Below are positions 26,304 to 34,944 of a DNA stretch of 64,000 nt, piece by piece. The stretch comes from Gallaecimonas sp045291545 (GTDB lineage: Bacteria > Pseudomonadota > Gammaproteobacteria > Enterobacterales > Gallaecimonadaceae). Positions within the stretch are counted from its first letter, which is position 1; each line of letters opens with the position of its first letter. The notes below the pieces were generated by a model, which ran no database searches, had not been told where the DNA came from, and saw nothing but the letters and a program-made list of their open reading frames with translations. The translations under genes and the position numbers were made by a program. Location: positions 1,736,001 through 1,800,000 of the forward strand of contig NZ_CP149514.1 of assembly GCF_045291545.1 (NCBI RefSeq), given 5' to 3'.

Positions 26304-26472
26304 CGTCACGTACCTTGCCTCTGAGCCACCATACCAGCGGGATCAGGACCACCAGCAGAATGCCCAATGCCACCGGCAGTGACAACCCGGCCACCTTGCT
26401 GATCCCTACCACCAAGTAGACGATAATTCCCAGCATCAACAGCGGTAACAAGATGTGCTTGAACAGTGACAT
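26293..26472 (-). CDS. Small two-helix membrane protein, 59 residues
   Basis: The ORF encodes two hydrophobic segments (LPLLMLGIIVYLVVGIS and LPVALGILLVVLIPLVWWL) joined by a short loop, with a basic then acidic C-terminus (RGKVRDDDH). It overlaps the GNAT start by 11 bases and lies 35 bases after the STAS-like gene, so it is likely a real member of that operon. No family was recognised. The positive residues after the second helix suggest both termini face the cytoplasm. Confidence 0.6.
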   Translation of the reverse strand: MSLFKHILLPLLMLGIIVYLVVGISKVAGLSLPVALGILLVVLIPLVWWLRGKVRDDDH

Positions 26473-26507
26473 GGTTTGGCTCTTTGCTAAAAAAGGCGCT
26501 CATCATA

Positions 26508-26894
26508 TCACGGCTGTTCGTCGCCGGTCAGCCAGGCCAGGGCGGAAGGTAGATCATCAAAATATCGCGCCTGCCCGGCAATAAACCAGTTGCCGACCTT
26601 GGTAGCCAGTTGCTGCCAGCGCTTATTTCCCACCAACGCCAGGCGGCGAAATTCACGGCCATGTTTGAGGCCCATTTTAAAATCATCCCAGGCGGCCCGC
26701 GGAGCCCAGCCACAGAGTTCTCGAGCATCCACCAAGGCATCAATCACCGGCTCATCAACACCGGCCAAAGCCCCTTCCAGTATTGGGATGATCAGTTTGT
26801 AGTCATCGTGGGTCAGCGTTCCCACAGCTTTGATAGACAAAAACACGCTGGCGTCTACCCGTTCAACACCGAGGGTTAAACCGTGACGTTCCAT
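26508..26894 (-). CDS. STAS/SpoIIAA-like protein
   Basis: A 128-residue protein whose pattern (LSIKAVGTLTHDDYKLIIP, a central DARELCGW segment and a basic helix) resembles the SpoIIAA-like STAS family, where members bind lipids or regulate partners. The ATG at 26894 follows GAGGAGG at good distance. It begins a minus-strand operon with a small membrane protein and a GNAT acetyltransferase. Function is unknown; family call is moderate. Confidence 0.7.
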   Translation of the reverse strand: MERHGLTLGVERVDASVFLSIKAVGTLTHDDYKLIIPILEGALAGVDEPVIDALVDARELCGWAPRAAWDDFKMGLKHGREFRRLALVGNKRWQQLATKVGNWFIAGQARYFDDLPSALAWLTGDEQP

Positions 26895-26968
26895 AACCAC
26901 CTCCTCTTCACACCATCAATCGGCCAGTAGCGGCTGTTTAAAATTAACCGTTAGGAATTTTTTAGCCA

Positions 26969-26996
26969 TAAAAAAACCCGGCGCCAGGCCGGGTTG
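26969..26996 (-). terminator. Terminator after purC
   Basis: On the minus strand AACCCGGC pairs with GCCGGGTT and is followed by a T-run, immediately after the purC stop. Confidence 0.88.
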
Positions 26997-27004
26997 GTCG
27001 ATAC

Positions 27005-27715
27005 TTACAGCGCAATGCCCAGCCGTGAGGCCACTTCCTCGTAGGCCTCGACGACGCCGCCCAGGCCTTGGCGAAAGCGATCCTTGTCCAGTTTCTTTTT
27101 GCTTTCTTTATCCCAGATCCGGCAGCCATCAGGGCTGAACTCATCACCCAAGACAATTTGCCCCTTGAACAAGCCAAACTCCAGCTTGAAGTCCACCAGT
27201 AACATACCGGCATCAAGAAACAATTGGCCGAGTACTTCATTGACCCGGTAAGTCAGACGCTTCATTTCTGCCAGCTGTTCGGCACTGGCCCAGCCGAAGG
27301 CTTCACAGAGGCTGTCGTTGACCATAGGGTCATGCAGGGCATCATTTTTCAAAAACAGTTCAAAGGTTGGTGGGGCCAGTTGCAGCCCTTCTTCCACACC
27401 CAACCGCCGCACCAGTGAGCCGGCGGCATAATTGCGGATCACACACTCGACCGGGATCATGTCCAGTTTTTTCACCAGCGCCTGATCATCGCCCAGCAGT
27501 TGTTCCATCTGCGTAGGTACACCGGCGGCTTCAAGCTTTTGCATGATGAAATGATTGAATTTGTTGTTCACCATGCCCTTGCGAGCCAGCTGCTCTACCC
27601 GTTCGCCATCAAAGGCGGAGGTATCGTTACGAAAATGCAGGATGAGGTAATCCGGGTTGTCCGTGGTGAACACTGATTTGGCCTTGCCACGGTAAAGCTC
27701 TTGGCGTTTTTCCAT
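27005..27715 (-). CDS. purC: Phosphoribosylaminoimidazole-succinocarboxamide synthase PurC
   Basis: A 236-residue SAICAR synthetase, the ATP-dependent step joining aspartate to CAIR in purine synthesis. Diagnostic segments are the start LYRGKAKSVF, NNKFNHFIM, VECVIRNYAAGSL and LVDFKLEFG followed by DEFSPDGCRIWD. Length equals the E. coli enzyme (237). A PurR-like box lies 21-36 bases upstream and a terminator follows, so it is a single-gene unit under probable purine control. Confidence 0.96.
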   Translation of the reverse strand: MEKRQELYRGKAKSVFTTDNPDYLILHFRNDTSAFDGERVEQLARKGMVNNKFNHFIMQKLEAAGVPTQMEQLLGDDQALVKKLDMIPVECVIRNYAAGSLVRRLGVEEGLQLAPPTFELFLKNDALHDPMVNDSLCEAFGWASAEQLAEMKRLTYRVNEVLGQLFLDAGMLLVDFKLEFGLFKGQIVLGDEFSPDGCRIWDKESKKKLDKDRFRQGLGGVVEAYEEVASRLGIAL

Positions 27716-27735
27716 CCGCTGATGACTCCGGGTTG

Positions 27736-27751
27736 CTGAAAACGTTTGCGC
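27736..27751 (-). promoter_or_regulatory. PurR-like operator upstream of purC
   Basis: On the minus strand the site reads GCGCAAACGTTTTCAG, matching 13 of 16 positions of the PurR consensus ACGCAAACGTTTTCGT. It lies just upstream of the purC start codon. Confidence 0.7.
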
Positions 27752-27760
27752 TGACGGTTA

Positions 27761-27783
27761 AAAAGAAGGCCGCTTGCGCGGCC
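27761..27783 (-). terminator. Terminator after dapA-bamC
   Basis: On the minus strand GGCCGC-GCAA-GCGGCC is followed by TTCTTTTT. It lies between the bamC stop and the purC operator. Confidence 0.65.
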
Positions 27784-27819
27784 CCGATATTGTAATGATG
27801 AGCGCCGGGATTGTCAGCG

Positions 27820-28899
27820 CTATTTCTTCACTTCTTTCAGGCCATCATCTCGCATCATACCGGAGAACAAGTTGTTCATTTCCGCGTACTGGGCGTTGGT
27901 GATCGGCTGGCCTTTGTCGGTGCTGAAGGTGACCGTGGTGTTTTCACCCATTTCCCCCAGCTGCACGCGGTATTTACGGTGCTTGAGGCTCAGATCCTTG
28001 TCGCTGCCACCAAACAGGCCACTCCAGAAGGAACTGTCCGGGCTGCCGTCATAGGTAACATAGAGAATAGCCTGACTCTTGTCATAGTCACGGATCTCAA
28101 AGCCCATATGCTCCAGCACCATCGGCAAGCGGTTCCAGGAACGCTCAAAGTCAGCCTTGAGGATAAAGGCCGCGGCACCGTTGTTGTCTTGCCCCAGCGT
28201 GACGCCAATCGGCTGATACTTGGACAGCACCTGTTCACGGTGGTGCAATTGATCCTGCTCGGCGTAGTAAGCCAGGTAATCATTCAACAGCATGACCGAG
28301 GCCCACTCGTTGTCGTTAACCGCTTCCGGCTCAGCGCCGTTGGCATCCACCCCGAGGCTGGCGACACTGACTTCAACCGTGCGGCCATGTTCAGCGGCCT
28401 TGATATGAATAGCAAAGCGGCGTTTCACGTCGCCGGCATCCACATCATTGAGTAAGCGCTCACGCTGGTGGGGGATAAACCAGGCAGTATCAATCTCAGT
28501 AGCACTGCTGTTTTCTACCGGAATGTCACGAGCCTTTAGCCAGCTGGCCAGTCGGCTGTTGACGACGGCGACAACATTATCCATGCCACGGCGAGCATCA
28601 AAACGGACTTTCGCCCCGGCTTCAGATTCATCCAAAGTGGCATTATCCGGCAGAGCCAGTACCAATTTCGGGGCACGAATGTCGAGCATTTTGCCCACTT
28701 CGCCCGGCGTTTGCAGCGCAGGGATATGGTATTGACCGTCACTGGTCGGGGCCTTGAGTGGTGCCGGCGCCTGTAATGTTGACTGCGCCTGCAGATCGGC
28801 GTAATCGAAACTACCGTCAGCCCGACGGTTATCAGTAATAGAAGCACAGCCAGCCATGGCCAGAACGGCAACTGCCAGTGCGGTTTTTCTTATGATCAT
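27820..28899 (-). CDS. bamC: Outer membrane assembly lipoprotein BamC
   Basis: A 359-residue lipoprotein (lipobox LAMAGC, modified Cys18) of the BamC/NlpB family, part of the BAM complex that folds outer membrane beta-barrels. The unstructured N-terminal part with HIPALQTPGEVGKML, which contacts BamD in the family, is followed by two helix-grip domains. It lies 9 bases after dapA on the same strand, the conserved dapA-bamC pair. The second domain carries WNRLPMVLEHMGFEIRDYD, typical for the family. Confidence 0.9.
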   Translation of the reverse strand: MIIRKTALAVAVLAMAGCASITDNRRADGSFDYADLQAQSTLQAPAPLKAPTSDGQYHIPALQTPGEVGKMLDIRAPKLVLALPDNATLDESEAGAKVRFDARRGMDNVVAVVNSRLASWLKARDIPVENSSATEIDTAWFIPHQRERLLNDVDAGDVKRRFAIHIKAAEHGRTVEVSVASLGVDANGAEPEAVNDNEWASVMLLNDYLAYYAEQDQLHHREQVLSKYQPIGVTLGQDNNGAAAFILKADFERSWNRLPMVLEHMGFEIRDYDKSQAILYVTYDGSPDSSFWSGLFGGSDKDLSLKHRKYRVQLGEMGENTTVTFSTDKGQPITNAQYAEMNNLFSGMMRDDGLKEVKK

Positions 28900-28908
28900 C
28901 CAGATACC

Positions 28909-29787
28909 TCAAATAAGGCCGGCAGACATCAGGTCGGCCTCAACGCTCACCTGCCCCGCTTTACTGAGCGGCACAAGCGGCAAACGTAATGTGTCAGACG
29001 ACAGCACCCCAAGACGCTTAAGCGCCCATTTGGCTGGTGTCGGATTCGCTTCAACAAACAAGGAACGGTGCAGCCCGTATAGTGCATTGTCGGCGGCCAT
29101 GGCCTTGGCATTGTCACCACTGCGGGCGGCATCCACCATGGCGCGCATCTGTGCCGGTGCCACATTAGCCGTGACACTGATCACGCCATGCCCTCCGGCC
29201 AGCATAAAAGCCCTGCCAGTGGCATCGTCACCGGATAACAACGCAAAGTCAGTACTGACCCGCCGGGCAATATCAGCCAGCCGAGCCAGGTCACCGGTGG
29301 CCTCTTTGATGCCAACAATGTTGGATAGTTCACTCAAGGTGGCAACGGTTTCGGGTAACAGATCAACGGCGGTACGGCCCGGTACGTTATAGAGCAAAAC
29401 AGGCTTGGCGGTGGCCGCAGCCACCGCGCGAAAATGCGCTTCTAACCCCGCCTGCGTCGGCTTGTTATAAGCCGGTGTCGCCGTTAAAAAGCCGTCAATG
29501 GGTAACGCATCCAGGGCTTTGGTCAGTGCCACCACCCGGTGCGTGGCACTGCCACCATTACCGGCAATGACACTGAGCCGGCCGGCGGCGACAGCGGCGA
29601 CGGTTTTAACAACTTGCAGGTGTTCATCCGGGTCCAGGGTTGCTGATTCACCGGTGGTGCCCATGGCAACAACACCTTGTGTGCCCTGCTCCACATGCCA
29701 CTCAACCAGTTGCTTGAGGGCATCATAATCCACGGCACCGCTATCGGTCATTGGCGTGACCAGCGCGACGATACTGCCGGCGAACAT
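28909..29787 (-). CDS. dapA: 4-hydroxy-tetrahydrodipicolinate synthase DapA
   Basis: A 292-residue aldolase that condenses pyruvate with aspartate semialdehyde, the first committed step to lysine and diaminopimelate. The Schiff-base lysine is in GIKEATGDL, the tyrosine in LYNVPGRTAVDL and the threonine pair in GTTGESATL. The ATG at 29787 follows AGGAG and gives the standard N-terminus MFAGSIVALVTP. It is divergent from gcvR and co-transcribed with bamC. Confidence 0.96.
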   Translation of the reverse strand: MFAGSIVALVTPMTDSGAVDYDALKQLVEWHVEQGTQGVVAMGTTGESATLDPDEHLQVVKTVAAVAAGRLSVIAGNGGSATHRVVALTKALDALPIDGFLTATPAYNKPTQAGLEAHFRAVAAATAKPVLLYNVPGRTAVDLLPETVATLSELSNIVGIKEATGDLARLADIARRVSTDFALLSGDDATGRAFMLAGGHGVISVTANVAPAQMRAMVDAARSGDNAKAMAADNALYGLHRSLFVEANPTPAKWALKRLGVLSSDTLRLPLVPLSKAGQVSVEADLMSAGLI

Positions 29788-29876
29788 GTTATGCTCCTGT
29801 TTTCTCATTGGCTTGGTATGGTACTTTTGCCCCCCGCGCAACACAAGCCAGCTGTTAACCATAGAAAGGACTGTGA

Positions 29877-30419
29877 ATGAGTCAATTTGTTGTGGTCACC
29901 GCCGTGGGCGAAGACCGGCCCGGCATCGTCAACGAACTGGTGAAACTGGCAAGTACATGCCAGTGCAACATTGTTGACAGCCGCATGGCCATTTTCGGCC
30001 AGGAGTTTACGCTGTTTATGCTGCTCAGCGGTGACTGGAATGCCATAGCCCGGCTGGAAAGCCAGCTGCCGGTACTGGCCCGTGATCATCAGCTATTGAC
30101 CATTATCAAACGGACCGGTCAGCACCAAACCCCGCACTTTCAGCATCGCCTGGAACTGGAAGCCCACACCCATGACCGCCCAGGTGTGATCTCGCAAATG
30201 ACCCAGTTTCTGGCCGAGCAGCACGTCGATATAGCCGCTTTGTCGACCTCAGTCAGTGCTGATCGCTTACAGCTGACGGTGCGTATCAATCTGCCCGAAA
30301 CGGTGGCCCTGGCCGATTTTGAAACGGCCTTGCAAAGCCTCTGTCAGGAGCAGGCACTGGATGTAAACATCGCCCATCTGACACCACTGACCGAAATTCG
30401 CCATAAGGAGTCTTCATGA
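29877..30419 (+). CDS. gcvR: Glycine cleavage system regulator GcvR
   Basis: A 180-residue protein with two ACT domains (start FVVVTAVGEDRPGIVNELVK, second near LEAHTHDRPGVISQM). GcvR binds GcvA and represses the glycine cleavage operon in E. coli when glycine is scarce. It is divergent from dapA and overlaps bcp by 4 bases, the widely conserved dapA/gcvR-bcp layout. Neither gcvA nor the gcvTHP operon is in the window, so its target is inferred from orthology. Confidence 0.9.
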   Translation: MSQFVVVTAVGEDRPGIVNELVKLASTCQCNIVDSRMAIFGQEFTLFMLLSGDWNAIARLESQLPVLARDHQLLTIIKRTGQHQTPHFQHRLELEAHTHDRPGVISQMTQFLAEQHVDIAALSTSVSADRLQLTVRINLPETVALADFETALQSLCQEQALDVNIAHLTPLTEIRHKESS

Positions 30420-30889
30420 GCATTTCCCCGCTGCAAGCCGGCGATACCGCACCGGCATTTTCGCTGGCCGATCAGGATGGCCACATGGTCAGCCTGGCTG
30501 ATTTCACAGGCCAACAGGTACTGGTGTATTTCTACCCGAAAGCCAGCACTCCGGGCTGCACGGTTCAGGCCTGTGGCCTGCGCGACAACATGAGCGCATT
30601 AACCGACAAAGGTGTCGTGGTGCTGGGTATCAGCCCCGATCCGGTCAAGCGTCTGAAAAACTTTGAACAGAAACAACAACTGAACTTTCGGCTGCTGTCC
30701 GACGAAGACCACCAGGTGGCTGAAGCCTTTGGCGTCTGGGGCCTGAAAAAATTCATGGGCAAGGAATACGATGGTATTCATCGGCTGAGCTTCATGATTG
30801 GCCCGGACGGCAAGGTGCAACATCTGTTTGATAGCTTTAAAACCAAGGATCACCATCAGGTGGTACTGAACTGGCTGGAACAGCAATAA
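30416..30889 (+). CDS. bcp: Thioredoxin-dependent peroxiredoxin Bcp
   Basis: A 157-residue BCP/PrxQ-type peroxiredoxin that reduces hydroperoxides with thioredoxin. The peroxidatic cysteine is in STPGCTVQACGLRDN; the second cysteine five residues later is the usual resolving residue of this group. It overlaps gcvR (ATGA) and is followed by a strong terminator. Confidence 0.94.
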   Translation: MSISPLQAGDTAPAFSLADQDGHMVSLADFTGQQVLVYFYPKASTPGCTVQACGLRDNMSALTDKGVVVLGISPDPVKRLKNFEQKQQLNFRLLSDEDHQVAEAFGVWGLKKFMGKEYDGIHRLSFMIGPDGKVQHLFDSFKTKDHHQVVLNWLEQQ

Positions 30890-30916
30890 AAAAGGCGGCA
30901 GCAGCCGCCTTTTTAG
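30889..30916. terminator. Bidirectional terminator between bcp and ABC exporter
   Basis: AAAGGCGGC pairs with GCCGCCTTT around AGCA, flanked by A's on the left and T's on the right, so it works for both convergent genes. Confidence 0.9.
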
Positions 30917-30921
30917 TGCCT

Positions 30922-32751
30922 CTATTCGCCAAGAAAGCCACCGGACTGATGCTGCCATAAACGGGCATAAAGGCCGCCTTGGGCCAGTAATTGGGCATGC
31001 GTGCCTGATTCCACAATAGCGCCCTTGTCCATCACAATCAGCCGGTCCATCGCCGCAATGGTAGACAGCCGGTGGGCGATAGCAATCACCGTTTTCCCTG
31101 CCATCAGCCGGTACAGACTGTCCTGGATCACCGCTTCGACTTCCGAGTCCAGAGCCGATGTGGCTTCATCAAGGATCAGGATTGGCGCATCCTTTAACAT
31201 CACGCGGGCAATGGCAATGCGCTGGCGCTGGCCCCCGGAGAGCTTGACACCACGCTCCCCCACATGGGCATCAAAACCGCGCTGCCCCTTGGCATCTTCC
31301 AGTTCGTGAATAAAACCGCTGACCTGCGCCTGTTCGGCTGCCGCCTGCAGCATCTCTTCGCTGGCATCCGGGCGGCCATAGAGAATGTTGTCGCGTACTG
31401 AACGGTGCAGCAGCGAAGTATCCTGGGTCACCATGCCGATCTGGGCACGCAAACTGTCTTGCGTCACAGTGCTGATGTCCTGGCCATCAATGCAAATCTG
31501 CCCTTGTTCTACGTCGTAAAAGCGCAACAGCAAATTCACCAGTGTCGACTTCCCGGCCCCGGAGCGGCCAACCAGGCCCACCTTTTCACCGGGCTTAATG
31601 GCCAGCGACAAGGCATCGATGACACCACTGCCCTTGCCATAGTGAAAGCCGACGTTGTCAAAGCGAATAGCGCCGCTGGGCACGCTCAGTTCCGGTGCGG
31701 CGGGCTTATTCTGGATCAGTTGTGGTACTGCCAGCGAGCCCATGCCGTCCTGCACTGTACCCAAATGCTCAAACAGTGCCGAGACTTCCCACATGATCCA
31801 TTGCGACATACCCCACAAACGCAGCACCAGCCCCAGAGCAACGGCCACGGCACCAACGGAGATACTGGCCGCCAGCCACAGCTTGATGGCCAAGGCCGCC
31901 ACCGCAAACAGCAACAATGCGTTCAGCAGATACAACGAGACATTCAGTTTGGTGACCAGCCGCATCTGGGCATAGACAGTGCCAAGAAAACCCCGCATAC
32001 CGGCTTCGGCATAATCCGCCTCTCGCCGGGCATGAGAAAACAGCTTAACGGTTTGAATATTGGTGTAGCTGTCAACAATGCGGCCGGTCATCACCGACCG
32101 GGCATCCGCCTGTTTCGCCGACACCTGGCTGAGCCGTGGCACAAAATAACGCAACATCAGCAAATAGGCACCCAACCAGGCCAGCAGCGGTAATGCCAGG
32201 CGCCAGTCAGCACTGGCAATCAGCACAAGGGTGCCGAGGAAATACACCACCACATAGTTAAGTACATCCATCAGTTTCATCACGCATTCGCGCACAGCCA
32301 AGGCGGTTTGCATCACCTTGGCGGCAACCCGGCCGGCAAATTCATCCTGATAGAAACTCAAAGACTGCCCCAGCAGATAGCGATGCATCAGCCAGCGCAC
32401 CCGCATCGGAAAGTTACCGATCAAGGTCTGGTAATTAAGCAGTGAATGCAACGCCACCAACAACGGCAGCAAGACCAGCACCAACACGGCCATAGCCGCC
32501 AGTTTCAGGCCCTGTTCAGCCAGGAAGGTTGCCCTATCCTGTGCCGATAACCAGTCAACAATGCGGCCCATAAATCCGAACAGCCAGACTTCGATGACCG
32601 CCACGGCGGCAGTCAATACCCCCGCCAACAGCAAGTACCGCCAGGCCCCCCGGGCATAGTGGCGTAAAAAGGCCAACACCCCTTGCGGTGGTTGCAAAGG
32701 CGTACCGCCCGGTAACGGCTCCAGTCGTTTTTCAAACCAGTCAAACAGCAT
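30922..32751 (-). CDS. ABC exporter, fused membrane and ATPase domains
   Basis: A 609-residue half-transporter: a six-helix ABC membrane domain (about residues 35-330) and an ATPase domain with Walker A GRSGAGKSTLVNLLL, signature LSGGQRQRIAIAR and Walker B ILILDEATSALDSE. It works as a homodimer or heterodimer in the inner membrane; no partner half-transporter gene is adjacent. Resembles MsbA/multidrug exporters but the substrate cannot be told. The start at 32751 (MLFDWFEKRLEP) has GAGGT upstream; an in-frame start at 32784 is less likely. It is divergent from ltaE. Confidence 0.88.
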   Translation of the reverse strand: MLFDWFEKRLEPLPGGTPLQPPQGVLAFLRHYARGAWRYLLLAGVLTAAVAVIEVWLFGFMGRIVDWLSAQDRATFLAEQGLKLAAMAVLVLVLLPLLVALHSLLNYQTLIGNFPMRVRWLMHRYLLGQSLSFYQDEFAGRVAAKVMQTALAVRECVMKLMDVLNYVVVYFLGTLVLIASADWRLALPLLAWLGAYLLMLRYFVPRLSQVSAKQADARSVMTGRIVDSYTNIQTVKLFSHARREADYAEAGMRGFLGTVYAQMRLVTKLNVSLYLLNALLLFAVAALAIKLWLAASISVGAVAVALGLVLRLWGMSQWIMWEVSALFEHLGTVQDGMGSLAVPQLIQNKPAAPELSVPSGAIRFDNVGFHYGKGSGVIDALSLAIKPGEKVGLVGRSGAGKSTLVNLLLRFYDVEQGQICIDGQDISTVTQDSLRAQIGMVTQDTSLLHRSVRDNILYGRPDASEEMLQAAAEQAQVSGFIHELEDAKGQRGFDAHVGERGVKLSGGQRQRIAIARVMLKDAPILILDEATSALDSEVEAVIQDSLYRLMAGKTVIAIAHRLSTIAAMDRLIVMDKGAIVESGTHAQLLAQGGLYARLWQHQSGGFLGE

Positions 32752-32825
32752 TAACACCTCAACGCAGCGGCGACAGCGCCGCACTCATGCGGTATAAAGA
32801 AGGCCCCGTCAGCGCAGGACCGAAC

Positions 32826-33830
32826 ATGATTGATTTTCGCAGTGACACCGTCACCCAGCCAACAGCTGCCATGCGCCAGGCCATGGCAACAGCGCCGGTA
32901 GGCGATGACGTTTACGGTGATGACCCTAGCGTCAATGAACTGGAGGCCTATGCGGCCGACAGTCTCGGCTTTGCATCAGCGCTGTTCACCAGTTCCGGTA
33001 CCCAGGCCAACCTGCTGGCGCTGATGAGCCATTGCCAGCGCGGCGATGAATACCTGTGTGGCCAGCAGGCACATAATTACAAATTTGAAGGCGGTGGCGC
33101 TGCGGTGCTGGGCAGCATACAGCCGCAGCCGCTGGAAAACGAGCCTGATGGCAGCATCGCCCTTGCCCGGCTGCAAGGGGCCATCAAGGCGGATGACTTT
33201 CATTTTGCCCGCACCCGCCTGGTTTCACTGGAAAACACCATCGGTGGCAAAGTGCTGCCGCTGGCTTATCAGCAGCAGGTAGCCGAGTTTTGCCAGCGCC
33301 AGGGCCTGGCACTGCACCTTGATGGCGCCCGGGTATTTAATGCCGCCGTGGCCTCCGGAGTGCCGGTAACCGATATTACCCGCCATTATGATTCGGTGAG
33401 TGTGTGTCTGTCTAAAGGCCTCGGGGCACCGGTAGGGTCGCTGCTGCTTGGCAGCAAGGCATTCATTCTGCAAGCCCGGCGAATACGCAAGATGCTCGGC
33501 GGCGGAATGCGCCAGGCCGGCATTCTGGCCGCTGCCGGCCGTATTGCCTTGAGCGAGATGCCAGCGCGGCTGGCCGAAGACCACGCCAATGCCGCCACTT
33601 TGGCTGCGGGCCTGGAAAGCATCGGTCAACTACAGGTCACCGCGACGCCCACTAACATTGTTTATGCCCATTGCCAGCTCGGCCGTGAGCAGGCGTTAAA
33701 GGCCTATTTAGCTGAACGCGGTATTTTGATTAATGCTGGCAAACCTATGCGTCTGGTTACCCACTTAGGGGTTAGCGCCGAGCATGTTGCGACTTTGCTC
33801 AAGCATATTCGCGATTTCTATCAGCAATGA
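32826..33830 (+). CDS. ltaE: Low-specificity L-threonine aldolase LtaE
   Basis: A 334-residue PLP enzyme that splits L-threonine and L-allo-threonine into glycine and acetaldehyde. Features: start MIDFRSDTVTQPTAAMRQA, GDDVYGDDPSVNELE, the PLP-lysine segment SVCLSKGLGAPVGS and RKMLGGGMRQAG. Length matches E. coli LtaE (333). The ATG at 32826 gives the standard N-terminus; an in-frame start at 32688 would run through the divergent ABC gene. A terminator follows. Confidence 0.94.
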   Translation: MIDFRSDTVTQPTAAMRQAMATAPVGDDVYGDDPSVNELEAYAADSLGFASALFTSSGTQANLLALMSHCQRGDEYLCGQQAHNYKFEGGGAAVLGSIQPQPLENEPDGSIALARLQGAIKADDFHFARTRLVSLENTIGGKVLPLAYQQQVAEFCQRQGLALHLDGARVFNAAVASGVPVTDITRHYDSVSVCLSKGLGAPVGSLLLGSKAFILQARRIRKMLGGGMRQAGILAAAGRIALSEMPARLAEDHANAATLAAGLESIGQLQVTATPTNIVYAHCQLGREQALKAYLAERGILINAGKPMRLVTHLGVSAEHVATLLKHIRDFYQQ

Positions 33831-33851
33831 AAAACGTCTTGAAGCAGCAAT

Positions 33852-33879
33852 AAAAAAGGCGCCACTGGCGCCTTTTTTA
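33852..33879. terminator. Bidirectional terminator between ltaE and perM
   Basis: GGCGCC-ACT-GGCGCC with A's on the left and T's on the right, between convergent genes. Confidence 0.88.
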
Positions 33880-34944
33880 TTATGCGGCAGCGGGCTCTTC
33901 AGCCATGGGCCAGGCATTGATCACCGCCTTGACCAAGGTCGCCAGTGGAATGGCGAAGAAAACGCCCCAGAAGCCCCAGATCCCACCGAACAGCAAGACC
34001 GCCAGAATGATGAAGATCGGATGCAGGTTCACCGCCTCAGAAAACAAAATGGGCACCAGCAGATTGCCGTCCAGTACCTGAATAATGCCGTAGGCCAGCA
34101 GCAGATAGAAAAAAGTACTGTCCAGGCCCCACTGGAAGGCGGCCACCAGCACCACCGGAATGGTCACCACCACCGCCCCGATGTAGGGGATCAACACCGA
34201 TAGTCCGACTGCCAGCCCCAGCAGCGCCGAGTAACGCAAGCCAAACACCACAAAAGTAATGTAGGTACTGATCCCCACCACCAGAATTTCCAGCACCTTG
34301 CCACGGATGTAATTGACGATCTGGCCGTTCATTTCCACCCACACCTGCTTGGCCAGCTTGCGGTTACGCGGCATAACTCGGGCAAAACTGGCCAGCAGAC
34401 TGTCTTTGTCTTTGAGTAGGAAAAACATCAATAGCGGCACCAGGATCAGGTAAATTAACATCGCCATGACGTTACCCAGCGAAGCAACCGTTGCCCCCAG
34501 CGCGCTCTGAGCCCAGCTGATCAGCGTTTTTTGTGACTCATCTACCAGCGTCTGCATCTGCTCTGGCTGTACCAAGTGTGGGTAACGACTGGGCAGCTCC
34601 AGCACAAAGCGGCGGCCATGGTCCAGCATGGTTGGCAGCTCGCGCACCAGGCTGGAGGTCTGTGTCCATACTGTCGGCACCAGTACCAGCAAAATCAGCA
34701 ATGACACCCCGACAAAAATCAGCATCACCAATACCGTCGCCCAGGTACGCGACATCCCGGCCTGGGTCAGCTTGTGCAGGGGCCATTCCAGCAAATAGGC
34801 CAGCACCAATGCCACCAGCAAGGGTGCCATGACGCTACCCAACGCATAAATGGCGACAAAGCCAAACAGCAGCAGTAAAAACAGGGTGATGGCATTAGGA
34901 TCGGAAAAACGGCGTTCGAACCACTCAAGCAAAAAAGCTTTCAC
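33880..34944 (-). CDS. perM: PerM/AI-2E-transporter family permease
   Basis: A 354-residue membrane protein with about eight helices and the family pattern LIPYIGAVVVTIPVV and a late GNLLVPILFSEAVNLHP. The family is annotated as AI-2 exporters and related permeases; some members are sodium/proton antiporters, so substrate is open. GTG at 34944 is the preferred start: it overlaps the upstream TusA-like stop (GTGA), has a GGAG ribosome binding site, and yields the standard start KAFLLEWFERRFSDP. Its position next to bepA and arsC matches E. coli perM (yfgO). Confidence 0.88.
   Translation of the reverse strand: MKAFLLEWFERRFSDPNAITLFLLLLFGFVAIYALGSVMAPLLVALVLAYLLEWPLHKLTQAGMSRTWATVLVMLIFVGVSLLILLVLVPTVWTQTSSLVRELPTMLDHGRRFVLELPSRYPHLVQPEQMQTLVDESQKTLISWAQSALGATVASLGNVMAMLIYLILVPLLMFFLLKDKDSLLASFARVMPRNRKLAKQVWVEMNGQIVNYIRGKVLEILVVGISTYITFVVFGLRYSALLGLAVGLSVLIPYIGAVVVTIPVVLVAAFQWGLDSTFFYLLLAYGIIQVLDGNLLVPILFSEAVNLHPIFIILAVLLFGGIWGFWGVFFAIPLATLVKAVINAWPMAEEPAAA

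Noticed and set aside
27811..28455. 214-codon plus-strand ORF
   Set aside because: Antisense to bamC and overlapping its coding frame throughout.
31405..32193. 262-codon plus-strand ORF
   Set aside because: Antisense to the ABC exporter; no ribosome binding site or family feature.
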